From the NCBI RefSeq assembly GCF_026914185.1, contig NC_070559.1, forward strand, positions 3,191,001 through 3,255,000: a stretch of 64,000 nucleotides of DNA. Reading direction: 5' to 3'. A program made the translations under genes and the position numbers. The stretch comes from Puccinia triticina. Taxonomy: Eukaryota; Basidiomycota; Pucciniomycetes; Pucciniales; Pucciniaceae. The notes beneath the pieces are model-generated. The model had not been told where the DNA came from. It worked only from the letters and a program-made list of their open reading frames with translations, and did not search any database. The number at the start of each line of letters is the position of its first letter. The first letter of the stretch is position 1. Shown piece after piece: positions 9,784-21,961 of the stretch.

Positions 9784-11112
9784 GTTACTCTTTGAACAAA
9801 AGTAGAAGAGTGCCGGGATCCAAATTGGCTGCGGCCAGAGGTAAGTTAAGCAAACCAATTTCCGCAGCCCAAAACCCGCGCCAAGGGATGAAACACTAAT
9901 CATCAGAATTGATGTAATTAGCAGGAACTTCCCACGGCAGCAAGAACACAAACGTGCTTCAACCATTGCTGAAAAACAGAATCTCTGGAAAAACCAAAGG
10001 GGAGTGATAGAGTATTTGAAATAAGTCCAGGCAAAGAAAAAGAAAGCTCAAAAGCTAATACATCCTACAATTATCTTTGGGCAGACAAAGTCAAACCAAT
10101 AGAAATCAGGAAAGCCAAACTCTCCCTTGATCAAGGTGCTGAGAGGGGTAAGCACAAAGAGAAATAGAGATAAAAAAGAAACCAGGCTGGAACTGATGTT
10201 GTACTAGTGAAAACAGATGACGTCACGGCTTTGCTCAGACAATTCTCAAGCGTTGCATCAAGCAGGTTCGCGAGCTAGATACTCAACGTCTATCAATCTC
10301 ATCAGCGGGAGGACAAGGAGAAATCTCCTTAAATAGTTATTTTTCTTAAATTAAAACATTACTCAGAATAGAGCGGCCTATAGCCTGCTCCTAGGTAAAT
10401 CTCACAACATGATATCATAAACAGAATTGTTTTTCCTTTTATCTTTTATTGTTTTCTGACTAGAATTTAAAAATGAACTCCTAGTCTTCTGCATTCTTTC
10501 AGTCTTGAGCAATGTGATGAAGCCATCAGATTATCCAAAGGTCAAAGTTGGTCACACTCTCATGGGTTTGTTCAGTATTGAATTAAGAATGACAGGTCTC
10601 TTGTCAATACAGAATCACCACTTGAGGTATGTCAAATCTTATTTTCTTGTTTTTAGGCTGGGCAGGCTATTTGGGGAACAACAGGCCAGATGGAGACTCT
10701 CAGGTGGATTTTTTACATCCAATTTTTTCCCAAGGGATGGGGGTCGCTGTTATTTTCAAAACGTGATAATATGTAGAAAAAAAAATTGATTCTAAAGGTA
10801 CCAGAGGCTGTGAGGAAATCAGAGGTGTACCAGGTGATACATGGGTTCAAATGGAAATTTGGACAATTGGCTGGGCAGCCTCAAGCCAATCTGGGACATT
10901 GGGCACAAGTCCCTCCTTCGGAGGTCGCTGCGCTCCCCCGAGGAGGGACTTGTGTTAAGTTCGGGCTGCCCGCCCCCCCCCCCGCAGAAGAGGGACTTCC
11001 ACAAGTTGGGGTGTCACGGGCACCGCTATGTCACGGGCACGGCTACCACAAACCCCAGCCCCAAACAATCAGGCAAAGAAACCCATACCTTCCAGGAATC
11101 GGAACAATCAAA
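9784..11112. other. non-coding flank upstream of the Cab4-like gene
   Basis: No convincing gene. The short ORFs lack protein character. The stretch contains one hairpin repeat (10905-10957) and otherwise ordinary AT-rich sequence. Confidence 0.45.
10905..10957. repeat. palindromic ACAAGTCCCTCC hairpin repeat
   Basis: The arms CACAAGTCCCTCC and GGAGGGACTTGTG face each other around a GC-rich centre that itself has an inverted core (GGAGGTCGC...CTCC). Related hairpins occur near 12545-12706 and 15190-15262, so this is a dispersed foldback family. Confidence 0.6.
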
Positions 11113-12120
11113 ATGGATGAATTCAAGGGTGGAGGATCGACTGGATCGAGAGTACCGAGTGCGGTGAAAATATTCTACGAGCACCTCACGGAGGAGGGGG
11201 GCACGAGCGAAGACAAGGAGCTATCGGCCGACTTCAAGGCCGCGGTGGAGCGATCGATGAAGACGCTGAAGGGGACGGATACTGTAGAGATAGAGCTAGA
11301 GTTGAAGAGCAAGACGACGGGGAGGCGGGTAAGTGTGATGGAGAGCAAGAAGCTGGAGCGGCTGCTTTCGCGGATATATGTCGAGGTCGAGCGACAGAAG
11401 ACGGTTCGGGACGAGCTGCTCGTCCAAGTCGAGGTCTCCATACTTGGCTTCAGCAAGCTCCCTCGGGCCCACTCCGCCTTCAATCCCTCCTCCCGCTCCT
11501 CCAACCACCCCGACCGCCATTTCGAGACTCTCGCTCTCGGTGGCACTTTCGATCACTTGCATTCCGGACACAAGATCCTTCTGACTATCGCGGCTTGGTT
11601 GACCACTCGTAGATTGATCATCGGGATTACCGGTACGCTTCTTTCTTCTTTACAGTCCAAGTTATCCTAACCGGAACATGACTAATACAAGGGTGGTCCA
11701 AATATACATATATATATATAAACAGATGACGAACTGTTAAAAAATAAGCAGCATGCGAGGCGGTTGGAGTCTCTTGAAGAGCGGCAGAACACCGTACGAA
11801 GCTTCCTGGAACGGGTCGGGCCACAAGATCTGCAGATTGAGACGCCGAGGCTGAAAGATGTGTACGGTCCGACGGCCTCGGACCCAGACATTGATGCACT
11901 CCTTGTCTCCCAGGAGACCCTCCCCGGTGCCCAGGCCATCGACGACATCCGGATCCAGAACGGCCTCAACCCACTCGCTCGTTACGTCATCGACGTCATC
12001 AGTGATCATCAAACATTCCTGCCTGACAATCATGACCTTAAACAACTGAAGATCAGTAGCACCCATATTCGCGCCTGGATTGACTCTCGTCAAACCACAA
12101 ATTCCCTTCCAAACAACTAA
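11113..12120 (+). CDS. CAB4: pantetheine-phosphate adenylyltransferase, Cab4-like
   Basis: Two exons, 11113-11632 and 11726-12120, joined across a 93-base GT-AG intron, give 304 residues, close to the 305 that I recall for yeast Cab4. The nucleotidyltransferase signature LGGTFDHLHSGHKILL (residues about 140-155) holds the HxGH motif. The second exon continues GITDDELL, which is split exactly by the intron, and ends with KISSTHIRAWI, the ISST..R motif. The family transfers AMP from ATP to 4'-phosphopantetheine in coenzyme A synthesis, in the cytosol. The start is the first Met downstream of a stretch without conservation; an upstream exon cannot be excluded. The gene looks intact and is one of two housekeeping genes in the window. 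Confidence 0.9.
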
Positions 12121-13085
12121 GCATTGATTCACATATGCCCAATGCACCCTCCCTCTTGTGTCTGTACCCATTATTACTGTAGCAGCTGTATATTTGAATT
12201 CCTGGATCTGAAATTGTTGGCCTAACTGAAGCAGGTACCGACAGTTTTTTCGGACTTGCAAACAAGATGAGGCTTTGACGGCCTGGGTCGAATTGTTGTT
12301 ACTCTTGCACACAACACATTACACTATCTCTATTCAGAGGGCTATTTGTCATCCACCTCAAAGACAGCCTGAGATCTGACTAGCTAATCTGTATTGCGAC
12401 TCTGGATGAATCATTAGCCCAACCGTTTGTTGGATACGGAAATCCCCAGAGTGATAGGATTTGTGCTGTTACTTTGTTCATGACAAATAGGAGGAATGAG
12501 AAAAAAAACGAGTTTATCAGGAGCCTGGCTGAGCTCGAACTTGACACAAGTCCCTGCCGACAGGGAGGTTTCTTGCGCCCCGCGAGTTTGCGCCTAAACT
12601 ATGTAGGTCCCTCTCTTTGGGGGGGGGGGGGGGAGACGCCGTCACGCAGGGACCGCCCGAAGGAGGTTCGGAGGTCGCTTCGCTCCCCCCAGGAGGAGTG
12701 AATAGTGGGTAGATTCTCAGTTGCATACAATTGAGAATGGGAAGGTGAGATTTTCAAGAGAAATACATAAAATTGTTTTTGGTGCTTGGATCAGCTTGGA
12801 TCAGCACATATGGGGTATCACTCTTCAACGAGCACACTACAATGAAATAAATCAAATTGGTTGAAATCTGTTGAAATTCAAGTCACTCTTGATGGAAGGG
12901 CGCTATGCGAGTTCGGCCTACTTGCCGGGGGCAAGGCCGACTAGGCTGGTGGAGGTTGTTCCGTGAAGTCATGCTTGAGGCAGTCACTACACCCTAAGAA
13001 GTTGTACAGAACAGGAAGATTTTAGTAACCACCACTTGATGTTGCTAAGAATTGAAAGCTTGCACTCACCAACGATGACGCTGTT
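12121..13085. other. downstream region with a decayed hairpin repeat
   Basis: 3' flank of the Cab4-like gene. Around 12545-12706 it contains ACACAAGTCCCTGCC, a poly-G run (12619-12633) and GGAGGTCGCTTCGCTCC, a decayed member of the foldback family seen at 10905. No gene is supported. Confidence 0.4.
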
Positions 13086-13089
13086 GTGA

Positions 13090-13781
13090 TCAGAAGCTTT
13101 GTACCATGGACATTGGTAAGCGCGTGTTGACCCGTCGTTTGGGTTGTCCCAACCAATGACAACTAAGCCCCGAAGGTTTGCAACCAACGAAAGCTTCAGT
13201 TATTTACTCCATCTGTATTGGTAAACAACAAGGGGGATTACGCACCCTTGTATCCACTGTCCTCTCCTGGTTTGTTCCAATGAGTCCAGTATTTGGCCAC
13301 GTGGACATTTTTAGGCTGGCCCTTTGTGATGATTCTGCCAGGATTGGGGGAACCTACGCAACCTTCATAGGTCCACTCGTCGACTGATGGATTCGCAGAC
13401 AACGAAAGTCAAGGGATGACAATGATTATTAGTCACATTTCTTGACCAAGAGGCTGATGGACAATTGCGACTTACCAGTGGCCAGGTTGAAATAGCATGA
13501 ATTGCGGCTACAAAAATGCCGCTCACCATTGCCTCTTTTGCAAGCTGTGAACGAAGCGATTGATGTGTTTCGACAGTCAGAGCTTGAACAACTCCTGTTT
13601 AAATACAATCACGGGATTGAAATGACTTACAAACTTTCCCTGCTGGTAAAACGGCTGAGTTTGCGATAGTCTGGAAGCTGTCACAGAAAATATATTCTCC
13701 TGTTGCAACGGCTGTTAGACCGACGAAGGCAATCACGACCGAAACGACGTACAGTTTCCAGATTGAGCTGGCTGGAAACAT
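13090..13781 (-). CDS. putative Cys-rich secreted protein, multi-exon, structure uncertain
   Basis: The first exon (ATG at 13779-13781) begins FPASSIWKLYVVSVVIAFVG, an N-terminal hydrophobic segment like a signal peptide. Further upstream-strand exons fit together: a Cys-rich block SCSSSDCRNTSIASFTACKR with HFCSRNSCYF joins in phase, through GTAAGT...CAG, to VDEWTYEGCVGSPNPGRI, and a fourth exon has AFVGCKPSGLSCHW. The junction of the first two exons could not be resolved in frame, so the gene may be broken or misread. Small Cys-rich secreted proteins are common effector-like products in rusts, but no function can be assigned. Confidence 0.45.
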
Positions 13782-15189
13782 GTTTGTGGTGAAGGTTTTG
13801 GAGTGTTCAGGAAAGTACGATCGAGCACAAGAAGAAAGAGATGGGGGCTGTTGGTGGATGTTAGGCTGAGGAAAGCGTTGGATGGTTTCAAGAGCTCAGC
13901 TTTTATGCGCGATTCTGATCACACTACGTGGATCAAGAGCGTCTCCCGTATTCAACAGGGTGGCTTCAGCTGACGGGCTGATGGGGGCTGATGGGGGCTG
14001 ATGGGGGCTGATGGCCAGGCTGTGGCATTTGTCGGATCCGAATTCGGAAACCAACCGTACCCTTCTGGGGTACAGAACTTCAATGGCCAATACACAGGTC
14101 TCAAGGCGAACTTAACTATGAGTGCCCTCCTGGGGTTCGGAGGGGGGCGCTTCGCGCGCACGGACTACCGATACATTACCAGCAGCCTCGCCGGCCACAT
14201 CATCATCGATCCTGCCCTGTGAATCTCGAACCCTTCCTAGCGAGTGGAAATTGCAGCCGTTCCGTGATTTCCATTTCCGGCCCACCTGGACCCATCTCGG
14301 GCCCCGAAAAATTAAAATCCACTGCGCTCCGGCCTCCCAACCAGCTCGTCGTCAGGCTGGTCCTCTCGACGAGGCCAACACAAAGAGGAAGACGAGGGCT
14401 CAGCGGGCAGCCGATACATGAGGGCTTGCCGTGATCCTCGAGAGTCGAGACCATCTCAGTCGCCGAAGCGGCCTCCACATCCCAGCTGGTGATTGCCAAA
14501 GCCAAGGCCAAGTCTTTCGCCAAGCTCGTCGCCCCCCATATCGCGTTGCTCGACGGCATCTCCTCACGCCCGAGTTCCTCGAACGGTTGTGGGACCCCAT
14601 CACTATCTTCGTACTGGCCAACACACTCGGGCAAAATGGAAAAAGCCGCTGCGCCCACCTGACGCAGGAGTCGTACATGCGCCAGGTGGGCGTTACAGGA
14701 CACCAGCGTGACCAGGAGTCGCGGTGGCGGCACCATGATACACCGCTGTCCGCCCGAGCGTAGAAGGCGTCAGCATGTGCACCATCGTGGCAGATCCCGG
14801 GTTAGGCGTCAGCCAGCCACTCATGAGCGGGTCGCCACCCATGCGTTATGGTTGGGGCGTCATCTGGTGCCGCCACCCGATCGGACCAGTCATGCAGCCG
14901 CCCAACTGAGGTCCATATCAAGTGTCCCCTGGTTGCCCGCCTGCCTAGGTCGCCAATTCTGCGCCTTGCAGAGTCGCGAGCCCGATGTGCTCATCTGTGT
15001 TCGCCATCGGGCCGGCGAAGGCGCGACATGAAGAGGCATTGCGGTGCTCACCTCAGATGCCTCGGCCACCCAACCATGGGTCCGCGTTCCAGATGATGGC
15101 GCACCTATGATACTGGAGAGCTGACATCTAAAATGGCGGGCTCCCAGATGTCTGGGAAGGCGCCTTTTAGATGCCCTTCTCCCTAACTT
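13782..15189. other. GC-rich region, no recognised gene
   Basis: It includes a short tandem run of CTGATGGGGG at about 13976-14013. Several overlapping ORFs on both strands between 14000 and 15100 reflect high GC content; none shows a recognisable domain. A gene fragment here cannot be excluded. Confidence 0.35.
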
Positions 15190-15262
15190 AACACAAGTCC
15201 CCCCTGGTGGGAGGCTCGCTGTGGCAGGCCGCGAAGCGGCCCCTCCCGCAGGGAGGGACTTG
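15190..15262. repeat. palindromic ACAAGTCCCTCC hairpin repeat
   Basis: Arms ACACAAGTCCCCCC and GGAGGGACTTGCG enclose nested inverted segments (GGCCGCGAAGCGGCC). Same family as 10905-10957. Confidence 0.55.
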
Positions 15263-16639
15263 CGCGTAATGTCAAAATTTTGGCTGGGAAAGAAATCACA
15301 AATGGCTGGAGGAAAAATATTAAGCCTCAGCCAACCTCCTCCTCAGGTCCTGTGGACCTGCCCCAGAGCCAAAAGATACTTCTGGACCTCAGCTTTCATT
15401 TGGCACAGGTCTCATCTCCTCAATCCAAACCATTTGCACTGTACTAATGGTTTAAAAATAAAAAAACATGAAGAAATGTAAACTAAGGATGCGCAACCAT
15501 CATGCCTGGTGGATCCTGGATCCGCAAACCCGCAGATCCTACACATGTAGTGTTGCATTTTGTTGCATACAGGAAACTCAATTGTGCATATTATCAGAAA
15601 ATCCAAAAATGGATCTTCAGAGCAATGTAATATCCTTCAGGGTTCCTTTGACCTTCAAAACGGATTCCTTTCATCAGTTTTGGAGATTTTTGCTCAAAGT
15701 TTTGGGTGAGGGTGCGCATCAGCACTGCCAATGAAACTGTCTATTCCGTTTTTTTTGTACATATTTTGCTGATTTTTAAATAATTATTTAGTGGTTTTGG
15801 GGTTGAATATCCTTCCTTTCCCTGCCAGACTTCAGACATTAGGCGTAAGCCTCTCCTGCGGAGAGCCCTCCGGGCGGGGTCCCCCGGACCCTCCGTTCAA
15901 GAGGCTTAGTTAAGCTAGCCCTTCTCCCAATTTGCGGGCGGCTTACATAGTAGTTGAGCCGCTCGAGCTGCACGGAGTGCGCCTGCAAAACCCTGGTTGC
16001 CCCTCCAGACTCCATTCCTGCGCCCCCAGCCCCTTCCCCACTGGACACCTGGCACTCCAAATCTGTTATATAAAGCACTGCATGAGCTATCCGCTCGGAC
16101 AAGGTTGTCGGACAGACTTTTTCCGATGAGCTTGGCAGAGGCCAAGCAAGTTGCCGCACTCATTGGACAAAATAAGTCGGACAACTGCTCGCACCAGGCT
16201 GTCCAAGCAGTTGTCGGACGGAGTTTGTCCGGCAAGTTCCGCTATTTTTGAGGTCTGGATTGCGGAACTTGTTGGACAGAGTCTGTCCAACGCCTCCCCT
16301 TGGCTTTGAAGTTTGGACAGCCCTTTGTGTCGAGTCTCAATCTTGGCAATCACTCTGCTCTTCTAATCTCATCAATTTTTTCCACACATCCAAGGCTGTG
16401 TAAATGATCAGGCCAAAAAATGATGTTTTGCATAATGTAACACAACATGTGGTAACTATTTATTATGCAACAATCATGCTGCCAAACACTTAAATAATCT
16501 GATCCCTAACCAGCCTGATTTCTCCCACTTCACTTGGGATGTTTAGAAACTCAATTATAATGCATCTGGAGTTTATTTGATATGATTGAGGATCTTTGCT
16601 AGCTTAACACAATTTCCTCCTTTGGAGGTTTGCTTTGCA
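15263..16639. other. non-coding stretch with inverted repeats
   Basis: No gene is supported. At 15843-15912 TAAGCCTCT and AGAGGCTTA close a GC-rich hairpin. At about 16210-16292 TCCGGCAAGTTCCGC faces GCGGAACTTGTTGGA, and the motif GTCGGAC/GTCCGAC recurs about eight times from 16100 to 16300, which suggests a decayed small inverted-repeat element. Confidence 0.45.
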
Positions 16640-16674
16640 TTGCAAGGGGTGTCAGCGCCAGCCATTGGCCATTA

Positions 16675-16873
16675 GAGGGGTTTAAAATTGAATTTTATAA
16701 AACTTTGGAGGTCAATTTAAGGCCTTTATGAACATAATTTTAAAAATTTGGTAAGATGTCCAGAAAAAGGTGTGACTGGTCAATCAGTGCAATTTATTAA
16801 CTTTCTAAAAATATGTTCATAAACGGGTTAAAATGGGTCCTAAAGCTTAACAAATTTTAATTGTGAACCCCCC
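16675..16873. mobile_element. 199-bp TA-flanked MITE, copy 1 (Tc1/mariner-like)
   Basis: It matches 23823-24021 along its whole length, with scattered differences and the same size. TA flanks both ends and the right end is CAATTGTGAACCCCCC; the left end has decayed (GAGGGGTTTAAAATTG). A 28-bp direct repeat (16640-16667 and 16876-16903) lies immediately outside it. Confidence 0.82.
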
Positions 16874-16903
16874 TATTGCAAGGGGTGTCTGCGCCAGCCA
16901 TTG

Positions 16904-18620
16904 ACTGTCAGCTAGCTACTGGTATCAGAGCTAACTGATCAAATAGAAAAACAAATAAATACTAAAAATCTAAGTATAAAATAAAAAGAAAAACTCCATC
17001 TAAGTAGCGAGCGGATGCGCAATAAAGCAGTCAGTATTCTTTTCAATAACCAAACGCGCCCACGCAGTAAGTTTACTGCGTAACTAAGAACAGAAAAGTA
17101 CACTGCGCAACTAAGCGCTAAGAACAACAGACATACATAAAAAATAGACTGAGCCCGTCAACAAGAGAAGAGCTCTTCCTCCGAAAAGAAATTACATATA
17201 AAGAGAGCGCTCATCTTCATGATAGAAAGAGACTAAGATTCTCCTTGTCAAAAGAAGATGAGCCCTAGACGAGAGAAAAAGAATAAAGAAATGCCCTATA
17301 AATAAAGCGGGTGTTTCCCGAGTAATAGAGACTCATCTTCACCCACACCGACATCGTACATAGCACCTTCCCCTCGAATACTTGTTCGACAAGAAAGTTT
17401 ACTCTGTTCAGTTGTTTTCCGTTTGAAGTTCGAATACTTCTCTAGCGCCAAAATACGAAGCGCTGAATAAACCATCTTGGTTCTCCTCGAAGAAACCTAG
17501 TCTAGATTCCTGGTAAGTAAAGGTTTAACGCAACCAACTAGTGAGTCTCTTCAGTTTCTTCCTCTCAGAAATCCTTCTTCTGGAGGTTTCTCACTGGGGC
17601 ATCTCAGCGAAACAAACCTGATCATCAGGCCCCCGCTGCATCAGGCACTTCAAATACCCCTGCTTAGCAGGCCCTGATAAATTACGGAGGGCACTTAAAT
17701 ACCCTTAACTCCTAGAGTTAAGCCCCTCCGCTAAAAATATAAAAATATTTCTATAGTCCTCTTTATTTCAACGGTATTCTTTACCAGAAACCGCTCTATT
17801 ACTTCTTTTACCATTACCCACCGGTATTTTTGCAGCTGGTGTAGCTAGAAGACTTTAGTCTTGGTATCACCATCGCTGACATTGACCTTCCAAGGCTCCA
17901 ACTAGCCGGTGGCTGCTAATTTTTTGTGTCTTGGCGACTGTTCTAGGCCCACTTGCACTGGTTAAGCAATCACCTTGAGGCCTTTCTATGTTGAATCCAT
18001 ATACACAATCTCATGATCTGAACAAGTATCTACTACATGTTAAGAAAACCCTTTCATGCATACACTTCTCATATATGGTATTCAAAATTGCATAAGATTT
18101 TTTTACACCCGGGGAGTCCTTCCACAAGGATAACCCGTGGAATCCACAAGGAGTCCACGTGGGACCCCTGCGCAAGGTTGCACCAGCGGCTGTTGGTCCA
18201 CACGTTCACAGGGTCTCCACCAACTGGGCACGGCGAGGAATCCACGTGGGCTTTTGGCTCTCTGTGGATTCCCCGGGGATTTCTCGTGGCACCGACGGGA
18301 TGGTTGGGTCCACGCCGGCCCCACCACACCACCAACGGCAATTCCACCAAGGAAAACCCGTGATCACAACGGGTTGGTCAAGCCCACAATGCAGTGAGAC
18401 CTCAAGCAGTGGTCTCCACGTGGCTGACCGTTCCGTCGCATTCACCTTTGGGAGGTGCGGTGGCTTGGTTAGCCTTGCGCAGAGCGGATCAAATCCACGG
18501 GTTATATCTGCAGCAGAATGTGGTACCGCCTGGGTACCATGCACTGCATTGCATGGGGGACATGGAGGAGAACTGGGACGAGGAATGATAAGAAAACAAA
18601 CAACATAAAAAGGAAAAAAA
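16904..18620 (+). other. LTR-like and non-coding sequence, no gene
   Basis: At 16920-16931 the sequence TGGTATCAGAGC equals a classic initiator-Met primer-binding site of LTR elements. At about 17293 CCCTATAAATAAAGC looks like an LTR promoter, followed by CATCTTCACC leader-like DNA and AATAAACC at 17466. This suggests decayed LTR-element pieces, but I could not define LTR ends or a target duplication. From 18120 to 18430 the DNA is rich in TCCACGTGG-type motifs; the ORFs there are unsupported. Confidence 0.35.
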
Positions 18621-18623
18621 TAA

Positions 18624-20267
18624 GGCCCCGTTTGGACACCCGGTGTGATATGATAAATTGCATCATAATATACATACCACCCAATGTGCAATCCAACTGT
18701 AATAAAGCCAATCAAGAAATGATTAGATTTATAACATGGCTGTTTGGCGCATCCACTCCAGAATAATGTTGGAGTCCATTTATAACAGGCTGTTTGGAGA
18801 GCAGACAGTATCATACATGTACACACACCTAGTACACATCTTGATGACCTGTTCAACTGGTTATCTGGAGGAGTAACACCCTCTCAATGACCGGTCATAT
18901 GGTCATCAAAAAGGACTTCACCTCTCAATGACCGGTCAACCGGTCATCAAAGAGGACCTAACCTCTGGATGAACGGTTTGGCCGGCCATCCAGAGGAGTT
19001 CACCTCTCGATGAATGGTTGATTGGTCATCAAGAGGTCAAGTCCTCTTTGATGAACGGTCCATCAAGAGCGTTCAGCTCTGACCGGCCATCCAGAGGAAT
19101 TCAGCTCTTGATGACCGGTTGATTGGTCATCAAGAGCTGAACTCCTCTTTGATGAACGGTCCATCAGGAACGTCTCTTGGTCCATCAAGAACGTTCACCT
19201 CTCTCAATGTCCGGTTGATTGGACATCAAGAGATGAACTCCTCTCAATGACCAGTCAAACGGACATTGAGAGAGGTGAACTACTCTCAATGACCGGTCAA
19301 CCGGACATCGAGAGAGCTGAACTCCTCTTGATGACCGGTCAACCGGACATTGAGAGAGCTGAACTCCTCTCAATGACTGGTTGACCGGACATCAAGAGAG
19401 CTGAACTCCTCTCAATCATCCGGTCATCGAGAGGAGCCCACCTCTCAATGTCCGATCACCCGGTCATCAAGAGCTGAACTCCTCTGGATGGCCGGTCAAA
19501 CCGGTCATCTAGAGGAGTTCAGCTCCTGATGATTGGTTGAACCGGTCGTCCAGAGGGCTTCAGCTCCTGATGACCGGTTGACCGTTCATCAAGAGCTGAA
19601 CTCCTCTTGATGACCGGTCAACTGGTCATGAGGACACAACCTCTCGATGACCTGTTGACTGGTCATCGAGAGGTAAAGCGGTTGACTGGCCATCAAAGAG
19701 GACACACCCTCTTGATGACCGTTCAACCAGACTCCCGAGGTTATGTCCTCTTTGATGACTGGTTGACCAATCATCAAGAGGGTCTGTCCTCTTCAATGAC
19801 CAGTTGGCCGGTCATCAAGAGGGTGTGTCCTCTTCAATGACCGGTTGAACCGGTGATCATTGAGAGGTGAAGTCCTCTGGATGGCCGGTCAGAACGGTCA
19901 TCCAGAGGTTGTGTCTGGATGGCCGGTCCAACCGGTCATCCAGAGGTTGTGTCCTCTTCGATGATTGGTTGACCAGTCATCAAGAGGTTGTGTCCTTCTT
20001 GATGACCAGATGATCGGTCATTGAGAGGTGCAGCTTGATGACTGGGGGGTGAGTACATATGTAGTCACCGATATATCACCCGGAAATAGAGGTCCTGACC
20101 TCTATTTCCAAAATGGCGGGGGTGATATTTTTTCGGTGATGTGGGGTAATGCATTTTACACTATCATTGGCAGCCCCAAACACCAAATAAACAGGTGTGA
20201 TACCCCGGGCGCCCCCCGTTGTAAATTTCCCGATTTATCATATTACATCGCGCGGCCAAACGGGGCC
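18624..20267. mobile_element. PIF/Harbinger-like non-autonomous element with satellite core
   Basis: The ends GGCCCCGTTTGGACACCCGG and, inverted, GGCCCCGTTTGGCCGCGCG continue into ATATGATAAAT on both sides. TAA flanks both ends (18621-18623 and 20268-20270), the 3-bp TWA target duplication typical of PIF/Harbinger. At 1644 bp it has no transposase; its centre is a palindromic tandem array (18850-20045). Confidence 0.78.
18850..20045. repeat. GACCGGTC-based palindromic satellite array
   Basis: About 1.2 kb of degenerate units alternate CTCTTGATGACCGGTCAAC and its complement, so that neighbouring units can pair as hairpins (for example 19600-19670). Related units occur at both ends of the MULE at 24526-36551. 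The short ORFs in the array are artefacts of the repeat. Confidence 0.85.
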
Positions 20268-20310
20268 TAAAACATGAAAACATGAGAGAGACAAAGGTGA
20301 TGATGAATAA

Positions 20311-21961
20311 TTAGAAGCCGTCTGCGGCACCATCTTCATCTTCATCACCCGGGGCCTCCTGGGCTCTGCCACGCAGCATTGCCTGCACTTCTTTGTCAGA
20401 AGGGAGGGCAACTGAGATGCTGGCAATCTCACGCGCCGTCTTTGTGCCATCAAAAATATGTTGGTCGTAGTCCAAGATGAGACGGCCGTACCTGATAGGT
20501 AATCACACATCAGAACATGTTTGTCCAATAAAAATACTGAGGAATAAGAATAACTTACGCCACTTTGTAGTCTTGTGACTTGTGTTGCATGGTCTCCAGG
20601 TGTCAATCGATCAGCTCCCAAGGGGATCAAACCAAGGTAGTTGTTCGATCCTGTTGACGCTGCATGTACATATGCAACCAAAGGTACGCCATGCGTACCA
20701 CCAAGCTGATGTGGATTGATTCGGCCACATCGGCTTGCGTCATGAGTGCATGTCGAGGGGAAAATTCTTGCAAAACCTGATTTCTCCGCAACAAAGATTC
20801 CATCAGCCTCGGTCTTTTGGCTTTAGATTAGAGTGATAAGATGAGACTTACTGTGACAACCACATCAGTGATTTGTGGGATAGGCACAGCATTTGCCCGG
20901 GCCCCTGGCCTCGCACCGGCCATAATTTAAGAAAGGTCATTGTGATCAGCAAGTCAGTTTAAGGGATGCAGACCATGTGGAATGGTGACTGACCATCTTT
21001 GCAAGCGCGCTCTTCTCGTATTTCAGTAAATCTTGGATGAGGAGGGAGACACTATTGACGGCGTGGTCTTCATGATCAACATAACCCTCCGGGAGGTAGG
21101 TAGTCTTCCACTCGTGGTCCATTGCATCCACCTCGCCCTGCAGTCCCAGCTATCCAGTCAGCCAGCTGACAGGTGGAAAGGATGTGGATTCAAGTCAACT
21201 CACCTTCACTAATACCAGGTGGGTTTGAGGAATGAGGGCGCAGGTATCCACGGTATGAGTTCGACCATATGACTGCAGGGCTGGCATGAGGAGCTTTTGG
21301 CGACTTTTTGCGCAAACAAAGGCCTAATTAAGTCATTCATACATATGGGTTAGTCCTGTATATCCTAATCTTGGGTGGGTTGACGTACTTGGACATTGCA
21401 ATGGTAAAGAAACCCCCTACTGGGATTGACATCAACAGTGGGGATATGGACGGGGGCTGGGACATGTTTGGGCCCACGCTGGGTACCAGATGGTTCGACT
21501 CAAGCTTGGATCTATTCGAGGTACATGAGCGTAGCCAGCACACTGTCACAATCAGCCTCTGACAGCTGGGCTGGGGGAGATGTGTCAGATCAAGCAAGAT
21601 GAACAGAGGATGAGGACATACTTACGGCTGCAACTTGTCGGAACCGCTTGATCTGACTGACATCTAGGCCCAGTTCATCTGCCAGTTGTTCAACTGACAT
21701 GGCTTCCTGTTGGAGGGGAGTTTCATCTGGTGTCGGCTCACTGCAGTGATTTTCAGGTCCGTCTGGAACATCACCCGCGTTATCGGGCCCAGGGTTGCTA
21801 TCTTCATTATTGCTACGCAGCATAGGGATGATAGGGGTAAGCTCTTTGTCTTTAGCTGCACCATCCAGGTCAGGATGGATTGCAGCCAATGCCCCTTGAG
21901 TTGGGCTCCTGGCTGTGTAAGGAGCCGCAGCCAGTCGGGCCGGGCTGATAGTAGCTCGCAT
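20311..21961 (-). pseudogene. transposon-accessory-type protein of rust genomes, multi-exon, probably broken
   Basis: Exon-like blocks in order on the minus strand are an N-terminal part ending SVEQLADELGLDVSQIKRF, a block TYGRTHTVDTCALIPQTHLV in continuation, EVDAMDHEWKTTYLPEGYVD with LIQDLLKYEKSALAKM, then MTQADVAESIHISLVVRMAY, and finally DYKVAYGRLILDYDQHIFDG with an acidic end DEDEDGAADGF before TAA at 20311-20313. The last intron (20492-20558) has good splice sites. A TGA interrupts the block near 20600. The layout resembles accessory proteins encoded beside DNA transposons in Puccinia; the function is unknown. Confidence 0.5.

Noticed and set aside
14001..15096. Several overlapping ORFs on both strands
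   Set aside because: The DNA is GC-rich, the frames compete with each other, and none has a recognisable motif or splice support.
16920..16931. Initiator-Met primer-binding site for a full LTR element
   Set aside because: The motif is exact, but no LTR end precedes it and no gag-pol follows, so only an LTR-like remnant is noted.
18037..18856. ORFs of 100-216 residues near the Harbinger-like element
   Set aside because: They cross the element boundary at 18624 and are made of repeated TCCACG-type sequence, so they are not genes.
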